From positions 1 to 47,983 of the forward strand of contig JAGXQV010000025.1 in assembly GCA_018336195.1 (NCBI GenBank): a stretch of 47,983 bases of DNA. The letters are read 5' to 3'. The position numbers were made by a program, and so were the translations under genes. Position 1 is the stretch's first letter. Every line of letters starts with the position of its first letter. This document shows, in pieces, positions 27,077 to 34,378 of the stretch. The notes under the pieces are model-generated. The model made no database searches and had not been told where the DNA came from. It saw nothing but the letters and a program-made list of their open reading frames with translations. The DNA is from Sulfuricella sp. (GTDB taxonomy: Bacteria > Pseudomonadota > Gammaproteobacteria > Burkholderiales > Sulfuricellaceae).

Positions 27077-27515
27077 CAGAAACCAAGGAGATCCCGCCAT
27101 GAAAGTCGCCTTCGCCACCGAAGACATGAAGCATGTCGATGCCCATTTTGGCTGGGCCAAGCATTTCGCCATTTACGAGGTCGGGCCGGACGGCCACAAC
27201 TTCGTCGAAGCCATCCAGTTCGACGGCGACCTCAAGGAAGACGGCTCGGAAGACAAGCTGTTGCCCAAGATAGACGCCATCCGCGATTGCGCCATCATCT
27301 ACGTGGCCGCCATCGGCGGCTCGGCAGCGGCCAAGGTGGTCAACGCCCGCATTCATCCGGTGAAGGTGGTGCAGCCCGAACCGATCCTGGAGTTGCTCGA
27401 CCGCCTGCAAAAAGTCCTGCAGGGCACCCCGCCGCCGTGGCTGCGCAAGGCTCTAATGAAAGGCCAGGCACCTGCCACCAATTTCGACGACGAAGAGGAG
27501 GTGGCCCATGTCTGA
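27051..27515 (+). CDS. nifX: NifX, cofactor precursor-binding protein
   Basis: 154 residues. It binds and shuttles FeMo-cofactor precursors between NifB and NifEN. The core is [20 protein letters not shown], with [21 protein letters not shown] and a C-terminal PPPWLRKAL segment. Start 27051 (MRRLKLVTD, after GGGAG) gives the N-tail usual in NifX. An alternative ATG at 27099 has an even better AAGGAG and would start at MKVAFA. Its start overlaps nifN and its stop overlaps the DUF269 gene. Confidence 0.95.
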   Translation: MRRLKLVTDRNQGDPAMKVAFATEDMKHVDAHFGWAKHFAIYEVGPDGHNFVEAIQFDGDLKEDGSEDKLLPKIDAIRDCAIIYVAAIGGSAAAKVVNARIHPVKVVQPEPILELLDRLQKVLQGTPPPWLRKALMKGQAPATNFDDEEEVAHV

Positions 27516-27987
27516 AACCGCTGAAGCCATTGAGAACGTCAAAACCGCTCTGCCCGATTCGGTATTTATCTCAGAGCTGGTCAAGCAATGGCGCGCCCAG
27601 GATTCCTACGGCACTTGGGAAAACAAGAGCGACGCCGTGCTGCTCGAACCCTATGTGATCGACAAGGAAAAGCGCAAGGAGATTCCCATCATCGGCGACC
27701 CCGACCCGGAAACCCTGTGGCGTCTGGAGTTGTTCTACAACGCGGTGGGCCTCGCCATCGAACGCCAGACCGGGGTGATGGTCTCGCCGATGATGAAAAT
27801 GAGCCACGAAGGCTTCGGCAAGATGGTGTTGCTCGCCGGGCGGCTGGTAGTGGTCAACAAACAGTTGCGCGACGTACACCGCTTCGGCTTTTTGACCTTT
27901 GAGAAGCTCGCAGAGGAAGGCGACAAATTCGTTCAGGCCGGGGTGGAGATGATCCGCAAATACCCGGATGTGGCGAATTACAGTTGA
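27508..27987 (+). CDS. NifX-associated protein (DUF269)
   Basis: 159 residues of the nif-specific DUF269 family, found directly after nifX in most Mo-diazotrophs. Typical segments are [35 protein letters not shown] and [15 protein letters not shown]. The start ATG 27508 lies within the nifX 3' end. Biochemical role not established; presumed in cofactor maturation or molybdenum handling. Confidence 0.95.
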   Translation: MSETAEAIENVKTALPDSVFISELVKQWRAQDSYGTWENKSDAVLLEPYVIDKEKRKEIPIIGDPDPETLWRLELFYNAVGLAIERQTGVMVSPMMKMSHEGFGKMVLLAGRLVVVNKQLRDVHRFGFLTFEKLAEEGDKFVQAGVEMIRKYPDVANYS

Positions 27988-28003
27988 CCAAGCCGTAGAA
28001 CTC

Positions 28004-28078
28004 GTAGGCTGGGGGGGGCGCGAACCGCCAGCTTGCTGGCGGGGATTGTGCTGGGGTTCGTCCCTCACCCCAGCCTAC
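28004..28078. repeat. GTAGGCTGGGG palindrome with inner hairpin
   Basis: Outer arms GTAGGCTGGGG and CCCCAGCCTAC enclose a perfect CCGCCAGC/GCTGGCGG hairpin (28025-28042). It lies between the DUF269 and DUF683 genes. A related shorter copy is at 31866. Confidence 0.8.
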
Positions 28079-28103
28079 GCGGATAAAAGATCAAGGAACC
28101 ACC

Positions 28104-28295
28104 ATGAACACAGACGAACTCAAGGCCCAGGTCAAGAAACTCAACGCCCAGGCCACCCAGCTCAAGATGGATTTGCACGATTTGTCCGAAGAGCTGCCGA
28201 TCAATTGGGAAAAGATTCCCGACGTGGCGGCGCGCACGTTCGAGGCTTATAAGGCGCTGACCGAAGCCCGCAAGCAGATGGCCGCCGCCAACTAA
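28104..28295 (+). CDS. DUF683 / CCE_0567-family small nif protein
   Basis: 63 residues, helical throughout (MNTDELKAQVKKLNAQATQLK, then DLSEELPINWEKIPD and AYKALTEARKQMA). The LPINWEKIP motif is characteristic of this nif-cluster family, which forms small helical metal-binding bundles in the cyanobacterial example. AAGGAACC precedes the ATG. It is part of the nifENX operon; function unproven. Confidence 0.92.
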   Translation: MNTDELKAQVKKLNAQATQLKMDLHDLSEELPINWEKIPDVAARTFEAYKALTEARKQMAAAN

Positions 28296-28320
28296 TATTT
28301 CACTTAACCAGGAGAGCAAC

Positions 28321-28626
28321 ATGTCGGTATTTTCCGTAACACTCCCCAGCGGCATCGAATGGGTGCCGCAATTCGTCAAGAGCATCAACATCGAAAAATG
28401 CATCGGCTGCGGCCGCTGCTTCAAGGTGTGCGGGCGCGATGTCCTGCAACTGATGGGCGTCAACGAGGACGATGAATATATCGCCGTCGATCCCGATGAG
28501 GATGACGACGAAGAATACGAAAAGAAGGTGATGGCGGTTGCCAAGGGCGAAAACTGCACCGGCTGCGAAGCCTGCGCCAAGATTTGCCCGAAGAAGTGCT
28601 ATACCCACGCGCCAATGCCCGTCTGA
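28321..28626 (+). CDS. fdxB: Nif-specific ferredoxin III FdxB
   Basis: 101-residue ferredoxin with two [4Fe-4S] motifs: CIGCGRCFKVCGRDVL and CTGCEACAKICPKKC. They are separated by an acidic insert (DPDEDDDEEYEKK), as in nif FdxB. AGGAGAGCAAC precedes ATG 28321. Expected to give low-potential electrons for cofactor assembly or NifH. Confidence 0.95.
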   Translation: MSVFSVTLPSGIEWVPQFVKSINIEKCIGCGRCFKVCGRDVLQLMGVNEDDEYIAVDPDEDDDEEYEKKVMAVAKGENCTGCEACAKICPKKCYTHAPMPV

Positions 28627-28640
28627 TCAAGGAGAGAAAA

Positions 28641-28817
28641 ATGGATGAAAACGTCGGTTACATCAACTTCGCCAGCGCCGAGGACGTCTCGCTGCACGCC
28701 CTAAAATTCGCCCGCGATGCGGAAAAAGGCCACCGCCAGCTGGTGCAGTTGATTTTCGAACTGATGAAACAGCCCGAGCCGGACCAGGTCGAACTGGACA
28801 AACTGCTCAAGCGCTGA
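28641..28817 (+). CDS. 58-residue unknown nif-operon protein
   Basis: A short acidic helical protein starting MDENVGYINFASAEDVSLH and ending in EPDQVELDKLLKR. A strong AAGGAG precedes ATG 28641, 14 bp after fdxB. No cysteines and no known motif. Position between fdxB and a Rossmann protein inside the sigma-54 operon implies a nitrogen-fixation role; function unknown. Confidence 0.8.
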   Translation: MDENVGYINFASAEDVSLHALKFARDAEKGHRQLVQLIFELMKQPEPDQVELDKLLKR

Positions 28818-28917
28818 GGACAAGCAGCGTCGGCAGCTAAATACCACGCGGGGCGCGCCAACGCCTCCGCGTTGCGTCATTGGTTTTTCAACCCGTACTA
28901 CCACAAGGAGAAAAGTC

Positions 28918-29289
28918 GTGAAGAAACACAATATCGCAATCGTCGGTCTGGGGCGCGTCGGCTCGGTGTTCCTCAACGAACTGATCGGTGAAAACGTCAG
29001 CGGCGTGAAGGTCGTGGCTGCCGTCGAAAAGTCCGAAACCCCGGCCAAGGCCGTTGCCGCCCGATCCCACGTCAAGGTGCTGTCGCTAGACGAACTGATT
29101 GCCGAAGGTGACAAAATCGATGTGGTGTTCGACCTCAGCGGCGGCGCCAACGTCGCCGACGAACTGCATCAGAAATACGCGGCCAAGGGCAACCTGCACA
29201 CCATCGTCGCCCCCGAGCGCATGGCGCACCTGATGCTCACGCTGATGGAAAACCAGAAGAACCTGCCGGACGTTCATCCGCAGCCGTAA
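28918..29289 (+). CDS. Single-domain Rossmann NAD(P)-binding protein in the nif operon
   Basis: 123 residues starting at GTG 28918 with AAGGAGAAAAGTC upstream. The N-terminus NIAIVGLGRVGSVFLNEL carries GxGxxG. The sequence then follows a homoserine-dehydrogenase-like NAD-binding fold (KVVAAVEKSE, then VVFDLSGGANVADEL) but stops before any catalytic domain. It is thus a nucleotide-binding module alone, perhaps a redox or NAD sensor, which would be notable next to NAD-dependent DraT. That link is inference. The gene lies between the 58-residue protein gene and nifQ. Confidence 0.85.
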   Translation: MKKHNIAIVGLGRVGSVFLNELIGENVSGVKVVAAVEKSETPAKAVAARSHVKVLSLDELIAEGDKIDVVFDLSGGANVADELHQKYAAKGNLHTIVAPERMAHLMLTLMENQKNLPDVHPQP

Positions 29290-29301
29290 GTTGCTCGTCG
29301 A

Positions 29302-29325
29302 GTGGGTACGCCGTTGGTGCCCACC
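29302..29325. repeat. GTGGGTACG/TGCCCAC palindrome
   Basis: GTGGGTACG and GGTGCCCAC form an imperfect stem of the GGTGGGCACG family, just before the nifQ ribosome-binding site. Confidence 0.65.
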
Positions 29326-29347
29326 CTATCCCTAAAGGAGCCGGATC

Positions 29348-29881
29348 ATGCACAGCCAACAACTCCTCTACCGTGCCGGCAGTCCCGCCGCCATCGCTAC
29401 CCGCGCCATCGCCTGGGTAATCGGTTCGGAAGACTACCGTCCCGCGATGTTGCGCGGGATTCCTGCCGATGATTTCGAACGTCTCCTGGAACGTTACTTT
29501 CCGGGTGCCGCTGCCGTCCGCGCAAGCCTTGCCGCCAGCGGCTGTGCGCCACTGCGCGACGACGAATTCCAGGATGTGCTCGATCTTCTTCTCGAATACC
29601 GCAGCGACGACGGCGACGAAACCATGTGGCTAGCCAGCGCGGTCGCCGCCGCTTGTCTCGGCAACAACCACCTGTGGCAGGATTTGGGCCTCGCCAATCG
29701 CCAGGAATTGTCGGACCTCCTGCAAAGCCATTTTGCCTCGCTCTACGCGAAAAACACCGGCAACATGAAGTGGAAGAAATTCTTCTACAAACAACTCTGC
29801 GAACGCGCCGAAGTGCAAGCCTGCCGCGCCCCGAGTTGCGCGGTGTGCGGCGATTACAAAGCCTGCTTCGGCCCGGAGTAG
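29348..29881 (+). CDS. nifQ: NifQ, molybdenum donor for FeMo-cofactor
   Basis: 177 residues. NifQ carries an Mo-Fe-S cluster and delivers molybdenum to NifEN. The diagnostic C-terminal cysteine motif CX4CX2CX5C is intact (CRAPSCAVCGDYKAC), and MKWKKFFYKQLCE just before it is typical. AAGGAGCCGGATC precedes ATG 29348. Last gene of the second nif block; a weak GGCGG/CCGCC stem lies in the 26-bp gap to the convergent gene. Confidence 0.95.
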   Translation: MHSQQLLYRAGSPAAIATRAIAWVIGSEDYRPAMLRGIPADDFERLLERYFPGAAAVRASLAASGCAPLRDDEFQDVLDLLLEYRSDDGDETMWLASAVAAACLGNNHLWQDLGLANRQELSDLLQSHFASLYAKNTGNMKWKKFFYKQLCERAEVQACRAPSCAVCGDYKACFGPE

Positions 29882-29907
29882 CGGTTCAGATTGGCGAGCA
29901 GGCGGCT

Positions 29908-30303
29908 TTACACCGCCGCATACGCCACCACCAGATAGCGCCCCAGCTTGCCGATAGCCATGAATAGCGCTGCCCCGACAGGGTTGAGGCGCAACCAGCC
30001 GGCGGCCACGCACAAGGCGTCGCCGATCAACGGCGCCCAGGCAAGCAGCAAAGCGGCATTGCCATAACGGCACAGCCAGGCATGAGCCCGGCCGGGCTTC
30101 TGTTCAGGCAGGAAACGTCCGAGCAGGTAGGAACTCATGCCGCCCAGGGTATTGCCGAGGGTGGCCAGCGACAGCGCCGGCCAGAGCAGCGCGGGATCGA
30201 ATTTGAGAACGCCGAACAGCACCGCTTCCGATCCGCCGGGCAACAAGGTGGCGGCCAGGAAGCTGCTGACGAACAGCGCGCCGAGACTGAAGCTCTCACT
30301 CAT
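29908..30303 (-). CDS. YqaA/DedA-like membrane protein
   Basis: 131 residues from ATG 30303, with about four hydrophobic segments. The family features LPGGSEAVLFGVL, ATLGNTLGGMSSYLLGRF and GDALCVAAGWLRLN are present, typical of short YqaA-type members of the SNARE-associated/DedA group. Inner-membrane location; DedA proteins act in lipid carrier recycling and membrane homeostasis. A GTG three codons earlier is possible. Convergent with nifQ. Confidence 0.85.
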   Translation of the reverse strand: MSESFSLGALFVSSFLAATLLPGGSEAVLFGVLKFDPALLWPALSLATLGNTLGGMSSYLLGRFLPEQKPGRAHAWLCRYGNAALLLAWAPLIGDALCVAAGWLRLNPVGAALFMAIGKLGRYLVVAYAAV

Positions 30304-30382
30304 GGCGCTCACTCATGGTGCGGATGACAAGGCGAGGGATTTTCCGGACAATACGGCTCCATTCATTTCAGTTCGGACGGAT

Positions 30383-30877
30383 ATGGCTTCGGGACGCATC
30401 AAGATCGTGGTTTCGCTTGTCGCAGCGGCAGCACTGCTGGGCGCGGCATTTTTCCTGCTCACGCAAAAACCGCCGGCGCCGCAGGCAACGTTTGCCACGC
30501 TCGGCGGCGAGCAAATCGCGCTCGACAGTCTGCGCGGCAAAGTGGTGCTGGTCAACTTCTGGGCGACCAGTTGCCCCGGCTGCATCCATGAAATGCCGGA
30601 TCTGGTCAAAACCTACCGGAAATTCCAGGCACGCGGCCTGGAAACCGTGGCGGTGGCGATGAGCTACGACCCGCCCGAATACGTGCGGCGCTTCAGCAGC
30701 GACAGCGCGCTGCCCTTCAAGGTGGCACTCGACAAGGACGGCTCGGCGGCCCAGGCATTCGACGCCCGCGTGACGCCCACCACCTTCATCATCGACAAGC
30801 AGGGGCACGTCGCCCAGCGCATTGTCGGCGAGCCGGATTTCGCCAAGCTGCACGGCCTGATCGAGCAGCTTCTTTAG
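30383..30877 (+). CDS. TlpA/ResA-like membrane-anchored thioredoxin (CPGC)
   Basis: 164 residues. An uncleaved N-terminal membrane helix (IKIVVSLVAAAALLGAAFFLL) leads to a periplasmic thioredoxin domain with active site SCPGC in VNFWATSCPGCIHEMPDL and the cis-Pro loop RVTPTTFIIDKQG. It probably acts as a thiol reductant in cytochrome c maturation or a related process. Its 3' end overlaps by 4 bp a convergent gene for a second TlpA-like protein. Confidence 0.88.
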   Translation: MASGRIKIVVSLVAAAALLGAAFFLLTQKPPAPQATFATLGGEQIALDSLRGKVVLVNFWATSCPGCIHEMPDLVKTYRKFQARGLETVAVAMSYDPPEYVRRFSSDSALPFKVALDKDGSAAQAFDARVTPTTFIIDKQGHVAQRIVGEPDFAKLHGLIEQLL

Positions 30878-31416
30878 TCTTTCAGCAATTCCCCAACCAA
30901 ATCTTCCAGGCGGGCGTAGTGCACTTGCCCGCTGATTTTCTTGCGCAGCCGCCCCTGTTTGTCGATCAAGAATGACGTAGGCAGGCGGCTGACTCCTCCG
31001 AACGCCGCCGCATGACCGGCATCGGCCAGCCCCACCGGAAAGTAGTAAGCGTTTTCGGCGAGAAACTGGCGCACGGTGGCGGCATCCTCGTCTTGGCTCA
31101 GGGCGATCATCTCGAAGCCGCGTTCCCGCCAGTCCGCGTAAAAGCGCTGCATGGCGGGCATTTCGTGGCGGCAGTAAGGGCACCAGGTCGCCCAGAAATT
31201 GACCAGCACCACCTTGCCGCGCAGGTCTTCCAGGCTGACGTGCCGTCCGTCCAGCAGTTCGAAGCGCAGCGGCGGCAGGGCGCGTTGTTCGTCGCTCACC
31301 CAGGCCGGCGGGCGAAACCAGAAGAACACCAGCAGGCCGAGCAACAACAGGGTCAGCGGGTCGGGACGGAATTTCTTGAGGCGGGCGGCGAGTTCAGTGT
31401 TTATAATTGGCGGCAT
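30874..31416 (-). CDS. TlpA-like membrane-anchored thioredoxin (CPYC)
   Basis: 180 residues with an N-terminal membrane helix (PLTLLLLGLLVFFWF) and a thioredoxin domain whose active site is CPYC in VNFWATWCPYCRHEM, plus cis-Pro loop RLPTSFLIDKQG. It converges on and overlaps its paralogue by 4 bp. Its start codon overlaps that of hemJ on the other strand within the same CATG. A role in haem or cytochrome biogenesis is plausible from the hemJ neighbour. Confidence 0.9.
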   Translation of the reverse strand: MPPIINTELAARLKKFRPDPLTLLLLGLLVFFWFRPPAWVSDEQRALPPLRFELLDGRHVSLEDLRGKVVLVNFWATWCPYCRHEMPAMQRFYADWRERGFEMIALSQDEDAATVRQFLAENAYYFPVGLADAGHAAAFGGVSRLPTSFLIDKQGRLRKKISGQVHYARLEDLVGELLKD

Positions 31417-31825
31417 GTTATGGGTTAAAGCGTTTCACATCATTTTCGTCACGTCCTGGTTCGCCGGTTTGTTCTATCTGCCGCGCCTGTTCGTCAATCA
31501 CGCCATGGTCGAGGACGAAGTTACCGCGGCGCGCCTGGCGCTGATGGAGCGCAAGCTCTACCGTTTCATGACCATTCTGGCAGTGCCCGCGCTGGGCTTG
31601 GGGTTGTGGTTGTGGCTGGGCTACGGCATTGGCGGCGCCTGGCTGCACGCCAAGCTGGCGCTGGTGGTCAGCTTGCTCGGCTACCACTGGCATTGCGGCA
31701 GGCTGGTCAAAGTCTTCGCAGAAGGCCGCAATGCGCGCGGCCATGTGTTCTACCGCTGGTTCAACGAATTCCCGGTGCTGGTGCTGACCGCCGTGGTGAT
31801 TCTGGTGGTGGTCAAGCCGTTCTGA
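31415..31825 (+). CDS. hemJ: Protoporphyrinogen oxidase HemJ
   Basis: 136 residues, multi-pass membrane protein of the HemJ family, which oxidises protoporphyrinogen IX in haem synthesis. The N-terminal MLWVKAFHIIFVTSWFAGLF with its conserved His is diagnostic, as is LPRLFVNHAM and the C-terminal RWFNEFPVLVL. A TATAAT at 31402-31407 lies only 7 bases before the ATG, suggesting a leaderless or very short-leader transcript. It is divergent from a TlpA gene with overlapping start codons. Confidence 0.93.
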   Translation: MLWVKAFHIIFVTSWFAGLFYLPRLFVNHAMVEDEVTAARLALMERKLYRFMTILAVPALGLGLWLWLGYGIGGAWLHAKLALVVSLLGYHWHCGRLVKVFAEGRNARGHVFYRWFNEFPVLVLTAVVILVVVKPF

Positions 31826-31865
31826 GCATTTGCGGTGCCATGCTCATGCGAATCCCGGCAATTCT

Positions 31866-31913
31866 TGTAGCACCGATGGTGATGCTGGGGTTCGTGCCTC
31901 ACCCCAGCCTACA
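31866..31913. repeat. GCTGGGG/CCCCAGC palindrome
   Basis: GCTGGGG and CCCCAGCC face each other over about 13 bases, with outer TGTAG/CTACA. It is related to the palindrome at 28004 and lies between the convergent hemJ and pilU genes, where it could act as a bidirectional terminator. Confidence 0.65.
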
Positions 31914-31918
31914 AATTC

Positions 31919-33058
31919 CTATTCCTGCAACCCTAGGCCTTCCAGCCCGGACATGACGTCCTTGTCCTTGGAATCCTTGCCGTGCAGCTTGATTTTCAGG
32001 CGCAGGTCGTTCATCGAATCCGCATTGCGCAGGGCGTCCTCGTAGGTGATCTTGCCGTCCTCGTAGAGTTTGAAAAGCGCTTGGTCGAAAGTCTGCATCC
32101 CGAGTTCGTTGGATTTCGACATGATTTCCTTGATGGCGTGGACGTCGCCCTTGAAGATCAGGTCGGAAATCATCGGCGAATTGAGCATGATTTCGATGGC
32201 TGCCGCGCGTCCCTTGGCGCCTTTGGTGGGGATCAGGCGCTGCGCGATGAGGGCGCGCAGGTTGAGCGACAAGTCCATGAGAAGCTGGGGCTTACGCTCT
32301 TCGGGGAAGAAGTTGATGATCCGGTCGAGCGCTTGGTTGGCGCTGTTGGCGTGCAGCGTCCCCATCGCCAAGTGGCCGGTTTCGGCGAAGGCGATGGCGT
32401 GTTCCATGGTTTCACGCTCGCGGATTTCGCCGATCAGGATCACGTCGGGCGCCTGGCGCAGGGTGTTTTTCAGGGCGATTTCCCAGGACTCGGTATCCAC
32501 GCCCACTTCGCGCTGGGTCATGATGCAGTTGATGTGCGGATGCACGTATTCCACCGGGTCTTCGATGGTGATGATGTGGCCGTAGCTGTTTTCGTTGCGG
32601 TAGCCGATCATCGCCGCCAGCGAGGTGGATTTGCCGGAACCGGTGCCGCCGACGAAAATCACCAGGCCGCGTTTGGACATCACCACGTCTTTCAATACCT
32701 GCGGCAAACCGAGTTCGTCGAATACCGGAATCTTGGTGGTAATGGTGCGCAGCACCATGCCCACCTGCTGCTGCTGGACAAAAGCGTTGACACGGAAACG
32801 CCCGATGCCGCCGGGATTGATGGCGAAATTGCATTCCTTGGTGGCTTCGAATTCCGCTGCCTGCTTGTCGTTCATGATGGCGCGCGCCAGTTCCTTGGTA
32901 TGCTGGCCGGTGAGCGCCTGGTTGGAAACCGGCGTCATTTTTCCGTCGATCTTCATCGCCGGGGAAAAATTGGCGGTGATGAACAAATCGGAGGCTTTTT
33001 TGGTGAGCATGAGCCTCAACAGGTCATGCATGAATTTGACTGCCTGATCGCGTTCCAT
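31919..33058 (-). CDS. pilU: Type IV pilus retraction ATPase PilU
   Basis: 379 residues, hexameric ATPase assisting PilT in pilus retraction. Walker A is VGGTGSGKSTSLA, the Asp box is IITIEDPVEYVH, and HMxxGHL-type residues follow (AETGHLAMGTLHANSA). The C-terminal tail with KDSKDKDVMSGLEGL and an insertion relative to PilT are typical of PilU. It lies downstream of pilT on the same strand but 249 bp away, with two heptad repeat elements in the gap. Confidence 0.96.
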   Translation of the reverse strand: MERDQAVKFMHDLLRLMLTKKASDLFITANFSPAMKIDGKMTPVSNQALTGQHTKELARAIMNDKQAAEFEATKECNFAINPGGIGRFRVNAFVQQQQVGMVLRTITTKIPVFDELGLPQVLKDVVMSKRGLVIFVGGTGSGKSTSLAAMIGYRNENSYGHIITIEDPVEYVHPHINCIMTQREVGVDTESWEIALKNTLRQAPDVILIGEIRERETMEHAIAFAETGHLAMGTLHANSANQALDRIINFFPEERKPQLLMDLSLNLRALIAQRLIPTKGAKGRAAAIEIMLNSPMISDLIFKGDVHAIKEIMSKSNELGMQTFDQALFKLYEDGKITYEDALRNADSMNDLRLKIKLHGKDSKDKDVMSGLEGLGLQE

Positions 33059-33069
33059 GGTGTTCCTTC

Positions 33070-33183
33070 AGTTTTTAGTTTTAAGTGCTTAGTGTTTAGT
33101 TGTGGTTGCCGCGTAGCGGCGGTTTTTTCTAGACATGCGCGAAGCGCATCCCGCCACTCAACACTCAACACTCAACATTGCCC
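33070..33183. repeat. Heptad inverted repeat, family A copy 4
   Basis: Arms AGTTTTAAGTGCTTAGTG and ACTCAACACTCAACACTC flank hairpin cores GCCGCGTAGCGGC and ATGCGCGAAGCGCAT. It is in tandem with copy 5. The shared TTAAGGGCA junction suggests duplication or repeated insertion. Confidence 0.87.
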
Positions 33184-33190
33184 TTAATTT

Positions 33191-33306
33191 CAGTTGTGAG
33201 TGTTGAGTTTTTAGGGTTTAGTTGATGTCGCCGCGAACGGCGGATAAATACATGCGCGAAGCGCATTCCACAACTAAACACTCAACACTAATCACTAAAC
33301 ACTGCC
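33191..33306. repeat. Heptad inverted repeat, family A copy 5
   Basis: Begins (minus strand) GGGCAGTGTTTAG directly after the pilT stop. Heptads AGTGTTT, AGTGATT and AGTGTTG, hairpin ATGCGCTTCGCGCAT and hairpin CGCCGTTCGCGGCG lead to the inverted heptad arm. Confidence 0.87.
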
Positions 33307-33307
33307 C

Positions 33308-34345
33308 TTAAAACAGGTCCTTGTTCATCGCCTTGCTGCGTGCTTCTTCCTTGGTCACCACGCCGCGCTGCACCATGCCCTGAAGATTCTGGTCGAGGGT
33401 TTGCATCCCCACGGCCTGGCCGGTCTGGATCGCAGAATACATCTGGGCGATCTTGTTCTCGCGGATCAGGTTGCGAATGGCGGGGGTGCCCACCATGATC
33501 TCGTGCGCGGCGGCACGGCCCGAGCCGTCCTTGGTTTTCAACAGGGCTTGGGAAATCACCGCGCGCAGCGATTCCGACAACATCGAACGCACCATGTCCT
33601 TCTCGGCGGCGGGAAACACGTCGACGATACGGTCGATGGTCTTGGCGGCGGAACTGGTATGGAGGGTGCCGAACACCAAGTGACCGGTTTCGGCGGCGGT
33701 CAACGCCAGACTGATGGTTTCCAGGTCGCGCATTTCGCCGACCAGGATGGCGTCCGGGTCTTCGCGTAACGCCGAACGCAGGGCGTTGGAAAAGCTCTTG
33801 GTGTGCGGCCCAACCTCACGTTGGTTGATCAGGCATTTCTTGCTCTCATGGACGAATTCGATGGGGTCTTCGAGAGTCAGGATGTGGCCGTATTCGGTTT
33901 CGTTGATGTGGTTGATCATCGCCGCCAGGGTGGTGGATTTGCCCGAACCGGTCGGCCCGGTCACCAGCACCACGCCGCGCGGCTGGTCGGCGATTTCCTT
34001 GAAAATCGCCGGGGCATTGAGTTGTTCCAGGGTCAGCACTTTGGAAGGAATGGTCCGGAACACCGCCGCCGCGCCGCGCTGCTGGTTGTAAGCGTTGACG
34101 CGGAAACGCGCCAGCCCCGGTACCTCGAAGGAAAAATCCACCTCCAGGTTTTCCTCGTAGAACTTGCGCTGACCGTCGTTCATGATGTCGTACACCATGT
34201 CGTGAACATCCTTGTGCTCCATGGCCGGCACGTTGATGCGGCGGATATCGCCATGCACCCGGATCATCGGCGGCACCCCGGCGGAGAGGTGCAGGTCGGA
34301 GGCCTTGTTCTTGACCGAAAAGGCTAAGAGATCGGAGATTTCCAT
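33308..34345 (-). CDS. pilT: Type IV pilus retraction ATPase PilT
   Basis: 345 residues. Walker A TGPTGSGKSTTLA, Asp box ILTLEDPIEFVH, TGHLVFGTLHTSSAAKTIDR and the C-terminal AIRNLIRENKIAQ (AIRNLIRE motif) identify PilT. It powers twitching motility and DNA uptake. It is divergent from yggS-proC, the usual betaproteobacterial order pilU-pilT / yggS-proC. A repeat element starts 2 bp after its stop. Confidence 0.98.
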   Translation of the reverse strand: MEISDLLAFSVKNKASDLHLSAGVPPMIRVHGDIRRINVPAMEHKDVHDMVYDIMNDGQRKFYEENLEVDFSFEVPGLARFRVNAYNQQRGAAAVFRTIPSKVLTLEQLNAPAIFKEIADQPRGVVLVTGPTGSGKSTTLAAMINHINETEYGHILTLEDPIEFVHESKKCLINQREVGPHTKSFSNALRSALREDPDAILVGEMRDLETISLALTAAETGHLVFGTLHTSSAAKTIDRIVDVFPAAEKDMVRSMLSESLRAVISQALLKTKDGSGRAAAHEIMVGTPAIRNLIRENKIAQMYSAIQTGQAVGMQTLDQNLQGMVQRGVVTKEEARSKAMNKDLF

Positions 34346-34378
34346 TTATAATTCCTTCAAATAACTGTCTTGGCGATT

